A stretch of DNA of 64,000 bases from NCBI RefSeq assembly GCF_900115685.1, contig NZ_FOXJ01000005.1:62001-126000 (forward strand), in the 5' to 3' direction. Source of the stretch: Variovorax sp. 770b2. GTDB lineage: Bacteria > Pseudomonadota > Gammaproteobacteria > Burkholderiales > Burkholderiaceae_C. Below, piece after piece: positions 24,515 through 33,000 of this stretch (positions are counted from its first letter, which is position 1; every line of letters begins with the position of its first letter). The notes below the pieces were generated by a model. That model saw only the letters and a list, made by a program, of their open reading frames with translations. It did no database searches and was not told the origin of the DNA. Position numbers and translations under genes: made by a program.

Positions 24515-25426
24515 ATGAAAAAAACTTTGGCCCGCTGGCTCGACAGCGATGTCGGCTACAGCTTCCGCACCTCGCCCGTGGCGATGGTGGCGGCACTGAT
24601 CGCGCTGGCCTGCCTGTTCTGCGCGGCGTTCGCCGGATGGGTGTCGCCGCACAACCCCTTCGACCTCGCGACGCTCGAACTCGGCGACGCCCGTCTCCCG
24701 CCCGCGTGGAGCGCGGAGGGTTCCTCCAAATACCTGCTCGGCACCGACGACCAGGGCCGCGACATCCTCTCGGCCGTCATCTACGGCGCGCGCATCTCGA
24801 TGATCGTGGGCGTCGTCTCGGTCGTGCTCTCGGTCGTCGTCGGCGTGGTGTTCGGCCTCCTGGCAGGTTTTCTCGGCGGCTGGCTCGATTCGTTCCTCAT
24901 GCGCGTGTGCGACGTGATGCTGTCGTTCCCGCCCATCCTGGTCGCGCTGCTCATCGCCGGCGTCGGCCGCGCGCTCTTTCCCGGCGCGCACGAGTCGCTC
25001 GCGTTCGGCGTGCTCATCATCTCGATCTCGCTCACGGGCTGGGTGCAGTACGCGCGCACGGTGCGCGGCTCCACGCTGGTGGAGCGCAACAAGGAATACG
25101 TGCAGGCCGCGCGCGTCACCGGCGTCGCGCCGATCCGCATCATGCTGCGCCACGTGCTGCCCAACGTGATGGGGCCGGTGATGGTGCTGGCCACCATCCA
25201 GGTCGCGACCGCGATCATCACCGAGGCCACGCTCTCGTTCCTGGGCGTGGGCGTGCCGCCGACCTCGCCCTCGCTGGGCACGCTCATCAGCATCGGCAAC
25301 CAGTACCTGTTCTCGGGCGAATGGTGGATCACGGTGTTCCCGGGCCTGATGCTGGTGCTCATTGCACTCAGCGTGAACCTGCTCGGTGACTGGCTGCGCG
25401 ACGCGCTCAATCCGCGCCTGCGCTGA
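24515..25426 (+). CDS. Dipeptide/oligopeptide ABC transporter permease (DppC family)
   Basis: This 303-residue permease begins with the short N-terminal cytoplasmic segment and helix usual for DppC, includes LLGTDDQGRDILSAVIYGARIS (the OppC_N/BPD junction motif) and the EAA loop AARVTGVAPIRIMLRHVLPNV. It pairs with the permease at 20492. It is separated from the binding-protein gene by 165 bp of GC-rich intergenic DNA with a hairpin, but the same strand and family argue for one operon. Confidence 0.92.
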   Translation: MKKTLARWLDSDVGYSFRTSPVAMVAALIALACLFCAAFAGWVSPHNPFDLATLELGDARLPPAWSAEGSSKYLLGTDDQGRDILSAVIYGARISMIVGVVSVVLSVVVGVVFGLLAGFLGGWLDSFLMRVCDVMLSFPPILVALLIAGVGRALFPGAHESLAFGVLIISISLTGWVQYARTVRGSTLVERNKEYVQAARVTGVAPIRIMLRHVLPNVMGPVMVLATIQVATAIITEATLSFLGVGVPPTSPSLGTLISIGNQYLFSGEWWITVFPGLMLVLIALSVNLLGDWLRDALNPRLR

Positions 25427-25447
25427 AGAGAAAAGGAGAACGCCACC

Positions 25448-26514
25448 ATGACGCTGCTCCAGGTCCAGGACCTCGTCGTCGAATTTCCGCATCGCCGCGG
25501 CACGCTGCGCGCGATCGACCGCATTTCCTTCGACATCGCGCCCGGGGAAATCCTCGGCGTGGTGGGCGAATCGGGCGCCGGCAAGTCGCTCACGGGCGCG
25601 GCCATCATCGGGCTGCTCGAACCGCCGGGCCGCGTGGCCAGCGGCCAGATCCTGCTGGAGGGCCAGCGCATCGACAACCTGAGTTTCGATGCGATGCGCC
25701 CCATCCGCGGCCGCAAGATCGGCGCGATCTTCCAGGACCCGCTGACCTCGCTGAACCCGCTCTACACCGTGGGCCGGCAACTCATCGAGACCATCCGCGC
25801 GCACCTGCCCGTGAACGAATCGGAAGCCCGCAAGCGCGCCATCGGCCTCTTGCAGGACACCGGCATTCCCGCCGCCGAGCAGCGCATCGACCACTTCCCG
25901 CACCAGTTCTCGGGCGGCATGCGGCAGCGCGTGGTGATTGCGCTGGCGCTCGCGGCCGAGCCCAAGCTCATCGTGGCCGACGAGCCGACCACCGCGCTGG
26001 ACGTGTCGATCCAGGCGCAGATCATTCAGCTCCTCAAGCGCATCTGCAAGGAGCGCGGCGCGGCCGTGATGCTGATCACGCACGACATGGGCGTGATCGC
26101 CGAGACCTGCGACCGCGTGGCCGTGATGTACGCGGGCCGCGTCGCCGAGATCGGCCCGGTGCACGAGGTGATCCACCAGCCCGCGCACCCCTACACCTCG
26201 GGCCTGATGGCCTCGATTCCGGACATGGCGAGCGACCGCGAACGGCTCAACCAGATCGACGGCGCGATGCCGCGCCTGAACGCCATTCCGACGGGCTGCG
26301 CCTACAACCCGCGCTGCCCGCGCACCTTCGCGCGCTGCCTCACGGAGCGGCCCGAACTGCTGCACGCGGGCGCCACGCGCGCGGCCTGCTGGCTGCACGA
26401 TGCGGCCGACCCGCACGCCGGCCAGGCCGAGATCGCGGCAAGGCATCACGACGCCCTGGCGGCCGGCGAACGCGCCACGCCCGAAGCGGCCGAACCCATC
26501 GCGGAGGTGACGCG

Positions 26515-26518
<4 letters not shown>
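25448..26518 (+). CDS. Dipeptide ABC transporter ATPase (DppD family)
   Basis: This 356-residue ATPase shows Walker A GESGAGKSLTG near residue 40, the signature FSGGMRQRVVIALAL, Walker B LIVADEPTTALDVS and switch His in LITHDMGVIAE. The C-terminal oligopeptide-transporter domain has the Cys-rich GCAYNPRCPRTFARCLTERPEL motif that often binds an iron-sulfur cluster in this family. It overlaps the next ATPase gene by ATGA. The last 40 residues are a variable tail. Confidence 0.94.
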
Positions 26519-27543
<1,025 letters not shown>

Positions 27544-27637
27544 CACCTGGCCCTAATCCGGGTCGGCGCCGCGTGTTCGGCTTTCGATCTATAACCCCTT
27601 GGTGCTTTCGTAAAAATCACACCAAGGAGAACAGCAC

Positions 27638-27817
27638 ATGTGGGCCCTGCTCTTGTTGCCCTTCGTGGGTTTGTTGTGGCTTCCGTTCTACAACAGCCCG
27701 TTGCCCGAATTGTTCGGCTTTCCCTTCTTCTACTGGTACCAGTTGCTGTGGGTGCCGATCACGGCGCTCCTGATCTGGATCGTGTACCGCAGCGGGTATG
27801 AAGAGGGAGACGAATGA
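27638..27817 (+). CDS. DUF3311 small membrane protein
   Basis: This 59-residue protein has two membrane helices (LLLLPFVGLLWLPFYNS and FFYWYQLLWVPITALLIWIVY) and an acidic tail, matching the DUF3311 family typically encoded immediately before MctP-type sodium:solute symporters. AAGGAGA precedes the ATG at a good distance. Its stop overlaps the symporter start (ATGA), so the two are translationally coupled. It is probably an accessory subunit or chaperone of the symporter; its function has not been established. Confidence 0.9.
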   Translation: MWALLLLPFVGLLWLPFYNSPLPELFGFPFFYWYQLLWVPITALLIWIVYRSGYEEGDE

Positions 27818-29322
27818 TGAGCGGCCAGATCAACTGGACCGCGCTGTCGGTCTTCATCTTCTTCTTCGTGCTGGTCACCGTGATGGGCTTTGCCGCCTCG
27901 CGCTGGCAGACCGGCGGCAAGAACAGCAAGGGCGCCCACCTGGATGAATGGGGGCTGGGCGGCCGCAACTTCGGCACCTGGATCACCTGGTTCCTCGTGG
28001 GCGGCGACTTCTACACCGCCTACACCGTGATCGCCGTGCCCGCGCTGGTCTACGCCGTGGGCGCATACGGTTTCTTCGCGCTGCCCTACACCATCCTCGT
28101 CTACCCGATCGTCTTCATCATCATGCCCAGGCTCTGGCATGCGGCGCATCGCGCGGGCCATGTGACGGCGGCCGACGTGGTCTATGGCCGCTACGGTTCC
28201 CGCGCGCTCGAGCTGGCCGTGGCCGTGACCGGCGTGGTCGCGACCATGCCCTACATCGCACTGCAGCTCGTGGGCATGGAGGTCGTCATCAAGGCGCTGG
28301 GCCTGACGGGCGAGCTGCCGCTGGCCGCGGCCTTCGTGATCCTGGCGCTCTACACCTACTCGGCCGGGCTGCGCGCGCCCGCGCTGATCGCCTTCGTCAA
28401 GGACCTGATGATCTACATCGTGGTGCTGGTGGCGGTGGTGCTGGTGCCCCTGAAGCTGGGCGGCTACAGCAGCGTGTTCCACGCGGCCGGCGATGCCTTC
28501 GCGGCCAAGGGCGGCGCGACCGGCCTCACGCTCAAGCCGGCGCAATACCTGCCGTATGCGAGCCTGGCGCTGGGCTCGGCGCTGGCGGCCTTCATGTACC
28601 CGCACACGCTCACGGGCATCTTCGCGGCCAGGAGCGCCAACACCATCCGCAAGAACGCGGTCTTCCTGCCGGCGTACACGGTGCTGCTGGGCCTGATCGC
28701 GCTGCTGGGCTACATGGCCTATGCAGCCCACCTCACGGTCAAGAGCAACAACGACGTGGTGCCCGCGCTCTTCAATGCGCTGTTCCCGTCGTGGTTCGCG
28801 GGCTTCGCGTTCGCCGCCATCGCCATCGGTGCGCTGGTGCCGGCGGCGGTGATGTCGATCGGTGCGGCCAACCTGTTCACGCGCAATTTCTGGAAGGCCT
28901 ATGTGCGGCCCGACGTGACGCCCGCCGGCGAGGCCAAGGTCGCCAAGATCGTGTCGCTGGTGGTCAAGGTGGGGGCGCTGGTGTTCATCCTGTTCCTGCC
29001 GACGCAGTTCGCGCTCGACCTGCAGCTGCTCGGTGGACTGTGGATCCTGCAGACCTTCCCGGCCGTGGTGTTCGGTCTGTTCTTCGGCTGGTTCCGGGCG
29101 CCGGCGCTGCTCGCCGGCTGGCTCGTGGGCCTCGTCGGCGGCAGCTGGATCGCCTTTTCGGACGGCATCAAGCCGGTCCACACCTTCGTGATCGGCGACG
29201 GCAGCTACACGCTCTATACCGGGTTGACCGCGCTGGTGCTCAACATCGTCGTGGCCGTGGTGGTGCAGCTGGTGGTCAAGGGCGCTCCGTTGCGAGAGGC
29301 GCCCGTGCTGCGCGGGAAGTAG
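27814..29322 (+). CDS. Sodium:solute symporter, MctP-like monocarboxylate permease
   Basis: This 502-residue protein has about 13 membrane helices and the SSS-family pattern, starting FVLVTVMGFAASRW and containing DEWGLGGRNFGTWITWFLVGGDFYTAYT. It resembles MctP (Rhizobium) and related carriers of lactate, pyruvate, acetate or alanine. Pairing with a DUF3311 gene supports this subfamily. The exact substrate is not determined. It is followed by 91 bp without recognisable features. Confidence 0.88.
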   Translation: MMSGQINWTALSVFIFFFVLVTVMGFAASRWQTGGKNSKGAHLDEWGLGGRNFGTWITWFLVGGDFYTAYTVIAVPALVYAVGAYGFFALPYTILVYPIVFIIMPRLWHAAHRAGHVTAADVVYGRYGSRALELAVAVTGVVATMPYIALQLVGMEVVIKALGLTGELPLAAAFVILALYTYSAGLRAPALIAFVKDLMIYIVVLVAVVLVPLKLGGYSSVFHAAGDAFAAKGGATGLTLKPAQYLPYASLALGSALAAFMYPHTLTGIFAARSANTIRKNAVFLPAYTVLLGLIALLGYMAYAAHLTVKSNNDVVPALFNALFPSWFAGFAFAAIAIGALVPAAVMSIGAANLFTRNFWKAYVRPDVTPAGEAKVAKIVSLVVKVGALVFILFLPTQFALDLQLLGGLWILQTFPAVVFGLFFGWFRAPALLAGWLVGLVGGSWIAFSDGIKPVHTFVIGDGSYTLYTGLTALVLNIVVAVVVQLVVKGAPLREAPVLRGK

Positions 29323-29413
29323 CGTGAACAGGCCCTGATCCGAATCCGGCCGGCTTTCCGAAAGTGTGCGCAAAGGCACCGCCCGGTGCCGGAATCTGCG
29401 GCAGAGTCGCGCC

Positions 29414-30325
29414 ATGGCAATGACGACGGCAACAACGATTTCCGCAGGCTGGGGCCGGCGCGGCTTTCTCATGGGGTCTGCGCTCGGCGCCACCACCGCG
29501 CTGGCCGCCATGGCATCGCTCGCGCATGCAGCCGGTGCGCCCTCGCGGCGGATGCCGGTCATCTTCATCGGCCACGGCACGCCGATGAACGCCCTCGCCG
29601 ACAACGCATTCACGCGCCGCCTGTCCGCATGGGGCAGGGAACTGCCGCCGCCGACGGCCATCCTCAGCGTGTCGGCGCACTGGCTGAGCCGCGGCGCGAC
29701 CGGCGTCGGCATGCAGGCCAGGCCCAGGACGATCCACGACTTCGGCGGGTTCCCGCAGGCGCTGTTCGATGTCGACTACCCCGCGCCCGGCCATCCGGCG
29801 CTGGCCCGCGAAACCGTCGGCGTGGTGAAGCAGGCGCCGGTGATCGCCACCGAGCAATGGGGCCTGGACCATGGCACCTGGTCGGTGCTCAGGCACCTCT
29901 ACCCGAAGGCCGACGTTCCCGTCTTCCAGCTCAGCATCGACTACGACAAGCCGGCCGCCTTCCACTACGCGGTGGGGCGCGACCTGGCCGCGTTGCGCGA
30001 CAAGGGGGTGCTGGTGATGGGCAGCGGCAACGTGGTGCACAACCTGCGCGCCACCGACCGCGGCACCGCCGACGGGCCGAAGGCGAGCCGCCCCTGGGCG
30101 CAGTCGTTCGACGATGCGGTGAAGTCGGCGCTCGCCGGCCGCGACGACCGCGCGTTGATCGGCTATGAAAAGCTGGAGGGCGCGTCCACTGCCGTGGCAA
30201 TGCCCGATCACTACTTCCCGTTTCTCTACGCCCTGGGCGCCGCCGGTGCGGGCGAGCGTGCGAAGACGGTCTACGAGGGGTTCCAGTCCGGCACGCTCAG
30301 CATGCGCTGCGTGCAGTTCGGCTGA
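29414..30325 (+). CDS. LigB-family extradiol dioxygenase with Tat-type signal (DODA/YgiD-like)
   Basis: This 303-residue protein matches the class III extradiol dioxygenase family, including 4,5-DOPA dioxygenase YgiD. Motifs are FIGHGTPMNAL (metal His), SVSAHWLSRG, TIHDFGGFPQALFDVDYPAPG, GLDHGTWSVLRHLYP and GSGNVVHNL. Unlike cytosolic relatives it has an N-terminal twin-arginine-like signal (GRRGFLMGSALGATTALAAM) ending near AHA, so it may be exported folded to the periplasm. The start at 29414 keeps this signal; the frame extends 16 codons upstream. The substrate is unknown. Confidence 0.85.
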   Translation: MAMTTATTISAGWGRRGFLMGSALGATTALAAMASLAHAAGAPSRRMPVIFIGHGTPMNALADNAFTRRLSAWGRELPPPTAILSVSAHWLSRGATGVGMQARPRTIHDFGGFPQALFDVDYPAPGHPALARETVGVVKQAPVIATEQWGLDHGTWSVLRHLYPKADVPVFQLSIDYDKPAAFHYAVGRDLAALRDKGVLVMGSGNVVHNLRATDRGTADGPKASRPWAQSFDDAVKSALAGRDDRALIGYEKLEGASTAVAMPDHYFPFLYALGAAGAGERAKTVYEGFQSGTLSMRCVQFG

Positions 30326-30351
30326 AGGCGCGAAGGAACCGTCGCGCCTTC
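30324..30351. terminator. Hairpin between convergent dioxygenase and zwf genes
   Basis: A perfect 10-bp inverted repeat GAAGGCGCGA/TCGCGCCTTC (30324-30333 with 30342-30351) begins inside the dioxygenase stop codon and lies 10 bp from the zwf stop. There is no T-tract, so it may be a weak bidirectional terminator or 3' stabiliser. Confidence 0.5.
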
Positions 30352-30361
30352 AGGGCCTGAG

Positions 30362-31834
30362 TTACTGCTCTTCGCCCCACGAGAAGCCGTCGCGCGCAAT
30401 CATCGCGCTCGATGCGCTCGGGCCCCAGGTGCCGGCCGCGTAGGGACGCGGGCCGCCGTCGGATTCCCAGCTGTCGATCAGCGGCTCCACCCAGCGCCAT
30501 GCCTCTTCCTGCTCGTCGCTGCGCACGAACAGGTTCAGTCGCCCGTCGATCACGTCGAGCAGCAGGCGCTCGTAGGCGCCCACGCGCTCGACGCCGAAGC
30601 GCTTGTCGAAGTCCAGATCCAGCTGCACCGGCGCCAGTTGCGCGGCGGCGCTCTGGTTGCCGTTGGTGCGCTGGCGGTTGTCCTGTGCCTGCGCAAGCAT
30701 GTGCAGCTCCAGCCCGTCCTTGGGCTGCAGGTTGATCACCAGCTTGTTGACGCTGCCCGCCGGTGCGCGGTAGATCGCATGCGGCGTCGGGCGGAAGTTG
30801 ACCTCGATGCGCGCATCGCGCGATGCCAGGCGCTTGCCGGTGCGGATGTAGAACGGCACGCCGGCCCAGCGCCAGTTGGCGATTTCGGTGCGCAGTGCCA
30901 CGAAGGTCTCGGTGCGGCTGTCGGGGTCGACGCCGGGCTCGTCGCGGTAGCCCTGCACCCGCTCGCCGTAGGCGGTGCCGGCGGTGTACTGGCCGCGGAT
31001 CGCGTGCAGGCTCAGGCTCTCGGGCGTCCAGGGTTTGAGGGCGCGCAACACCTTCAGTTTTTCGTCGCGGATCGCGTCGGCGTGGGAGTTGATCGGCGGC
31101 TCCATGCCGATCGCGCACAAGAGCTGCAGCGCGTGGTTCTGCACCATGTCGCGCAGCGCGCCGGTCTGGTCGTAGAAGGCGCCGCGCTTCTCCACGCCCA
31201 GGTCTTCGGCGATGGTGATCTGGATGTTGGCGATGTGCTCGCGGCGCCAGATGGGCTCGAAGAGCGCGTTGCCGAAGCGCATCGCGAACAGGTTCTGCAC
31301 CGAGGGCTTGCCCAGGTAATGGTCGATGCGAAAGACCTGCTTCTCCTCGAGCACCTTGCCCACCGCGGCATTGATGGCGCGGTTCGATGCGAGGTCGTGG
31401 CCGAGCGGCTTCTCCAGCACGATGCGGGTCCTGGGGCCGTTGAGGCCGGCCGCTGCGATCTGCTCGACCACCTGGGTGAAGAGGGCGGGCGCCGTGGCCA
31501 CGTACATCACCACCGTCGAAGCGTCGCGCTGCTTGAGCAGGTCGGCCAGCCTGGCGTAGTCGTCCGGCTTGGACAGGTCCATGCGCAGGTAGTACAGCAT
31601 CGAGGCGAACTTCTTGAACTCCTCGGGCGAGGGGCGCTTGGCGCCTTCGACCGCGCTGAAGCGCGACTGGATCAGCTCGCGGTACTGGTCGTCCGAGAGG
31701 TCATCCCGCGCCACCCCGACGATGCGACCGTCCTGGGGGAGGCTGCCGTGCCGGAAGGCCTGGAACAGCGCGGGCATCAATTTGCGCCACGCAAGATCGC
31801 CAGTACCGCCGAACAGAACGAGATCGAAGCTCAT
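30362..31834 (-). CDS. zwf: Glucose-6-phosphate 1-dehydrogenase
   Basis: Zwf oxidises glucose-6-phosphate to 6-phosphogluconolactone with NAD(P)+, feeding the Entner-Doudoroff and pentose phosphate routes. The 490-residue protein shows the Rossmann motif LFGGTGDLAWRKLMPAL at the N-terminus, the substrate/catalytic segment RIDHYLGK with the active-site His region, and IRTGKRL in the C-terminal domain. The start at 31834 (MSFDLVLFGGTG) fits the family; the frame runs 40 codons further into the divergent promoter region. The usual GDLA motif here lacks the extra Arg often linked to NADP preference, so cofactor choice is open. Confidence 0.96.
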   Translation of the reverse strand: MSFDLVLFGGTGDLAWRKLMPALFQAFRHGSLPQDGRIVGVARDDLSDDQYRELIQSRFSAVEGAKRPSPEEFKKFASMLYYLRMDLSKPDDYARLADLLKQRDASTVVMYVATAPALFTQVVEQIAAAGLNGPRTRIVLEKPLGHDLASNRAINAAVGKVLEEKQVFRIDHYLGKPSVQNLFAMRFGNALFEPIWRREHIANIQITIAEDLGVEKRGAFYDQTGALRDMVQNHALQLLCAIGMEPPINSHADAIRDEKLKVLRALKPWTPESLSLHAIRGQYTAGTAYGERVQGYRDEPGVDPDSRTETFVALRTEIANWRWAGVPFYIRTGKRLASRDARIEVNFRPTPHAIYRAPAGSVNKLVINLQPKDGLELHMLAQAQDNRQRTNGNQSAAAQLAPVQLDLDFDKRFGVERVGAYERLLLDVIDGRLNLFVRSDEQEEAWRWVEPLIDSWESDGGPRPYAAGTWGPSASSAMIARDGFSWGEEQ

Positions 31835-31897
31835 GAAAAACTTTCCTTTGTCTGAGTGCCTGGAGACGTCCGGGCCTGCCGGCGCGCCAGTCGCGAT

Positions 31898-31937
31898 GGT
31901 ACTTGTACCGATTCCCCCGACCTGTACTAAAGCTACG
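31898..31937. promoter_or_regulatory. Operator-like sites between zwf and the AfuA-like gene (HexR-like box and palindrome)
   Basis: A perfect inverted repeat GGTAC-TT-GTACC lies at 31898-31909, and TGTACTAAAGCTACG at 31923-31937 matches the HexR consensus TGTARTWWWAYTACA at 12 of 15 positions. On the plus strand TTGTAC (31903-31908) and TACTAA (31925-31930), spaced 16 bp, could form the transporter promoter, with the two sites over its -35 and -10. HexR is the known regulator of zwf in many proteobacteria. Confidence 0.45.
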
Positions 31938-31945
31938 CTGCCCCC

Positions 31946-31965
31946 AGGCCGCAAGGCCTTTTTTT
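31946..31965 (+). terminator. Short intrinsic-terminator-like hairpin in the leader of the AfuA-like gene
   Basis: AGGCC-GCAA-GGCCT followed by a run of seven T residues, 25 bp before the start codon and just downstream of the candidate promoter. The stem is short (5 bp) with a stable GNRA loop, so it may act as an attenuator or pause site rather than a full terminator. Confidence 0.45.
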
Positions 31966-31989
31966 ATGCACGAGGCAGGGAAATACCAA

Positions 31990-33000
31990 ATGAAGAAGCT
32001 TTTTTGCGCAGCCGCGCTCCTGGGCCTGTCGGCCGCCGCATCGGCACAGACCGTGAACGTGATCTGCTCGGTCCAGGCCGAATGGTGCAACGTGATCTCC
32101 ACCGTCTATGCCCGCACCACGGGCGTTCGCATCAACATGGCCCTGAAGGGCTCGGGCGAGGCGCTGGCCCAGCTGATCGCCGAGAAGGACAACCCCAAGA
32201 CCGACGTCTGGTTCGGCGGCACGGGCGATCCGCACCTGCAGGCGGCCGAGCAGGGCCTCACGCTCGAATACAAATCGCCCACGCTCGCCCAGCTGCACCC
32301 CTGGGCCCAGCAGCAGGCCAAGCAATCGGGCTACAAGACCGTGGGCATCTATTCGGGGCCGCTGGGCTTCGGCTACAACCCCGAGCTGCTCGCCAAGAAG
32401 AAGCTGCCCGTGCCCAAGACCTGGGCCGACCTGCTCAAGCCCGAGTACAAGGGCGACATCCAGGTGGCCAACCCCGCATCCAGCGGTACGGCCTACACCA
32501 TGATCGCCACGCTGGTGCAGATGATGGGCGAGGACAAGGCCTTCGAGTACCTGAAGGCGCTGCATAAGAGCGTGGGCCAGTACACCCGCTCGGGCACCGG
32601 CCCGATCAAGGCGGTGGCGCGCGGCGAGACGGCGATCTCCATCAGCTTCGTGCACGACGGCCCGGGCGAGAAGATGCAGGGCTTTCCGGTCGAGACCATC
32701 ACGCCCAGCGACGGCACCGGCGCCGAGATCGGCTCCATGAGCATCATCAAGGGCGCGCGCAACCTCGATGCGGCCAAGAAGTTCTACGAATGGGCCCTCA
32801 CGCCCGCCGCGCAGGAACTGGGCGCGGCCAACAAGCAGTTCCAGCTGCCCAGCAACGTGGGCGCCAAGCTCGATTCGCGCATCCCCGATTTCAAGAAGAT
32901 CAAGTTCATCAACTACGACTACGCCAAGTACGGCGCCAGCGCCGAGCGCCGGCGCCTGATCGCGCGCTGGGAAAAGGACGTCAACTCGCTGCCCCGCTAA
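31990..33000 (+). CDS. ABC transporter substrate-binding protein (AfuA/FbpA-like)
   Basis: This 336-residue periplasmic protein has a signal peptide MKKLFCAAALLGLSAAASA and a two-lobe Fe3+/sulfate/hexose-phosphate type binding fold (SBP_bac_6/8). Visible family segments are TDVWFGGTGDPHLQAAEQG, SGPLGFGYNPELL, WADLLKPEYKGDIQVANPASSGTAYT and EIGSMSIIKGARN. The family includes ferric-ion binders and AfuA, which binds hexose phosphates. Candidate iron-binding Tyr pairs near the C-terminus are not evident. Its gene is divergent from zwf and stays in one cluster with pgi, tal and a YihX-like phosphatase, which makes a sugar-phosphate ligand plausible. Confidence 0.87.
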   Translation: MKKLFCAAALLGLSAAASAQTVNVICSVQAEWCNVISTVYARTTGVRINMALKGSGEALAQLIAEKDNPKTDVWFGGTGDPHLQAAEQGLTLEYKSPTLAQLHPWAQQQAKQSGYKTVGIYSGPLGFGYNPELLAKKKLPVPKTWADLLKPEYKGDIQVANPASSGTAYTMIATLVQMMGEDKAFEYLKALHKSVGQYTRSGTGPIKAVARGETAISISFVHDGPGEKMQGFPVETITPSDGTGAEIGSMSIIKGARNLDAAKKFYEWALTPAAQELGAANKQFQLPSNVGAKLDSRIPDFKKIKFINYDYAKYGASAERRRLIARWEKDVNSLPR

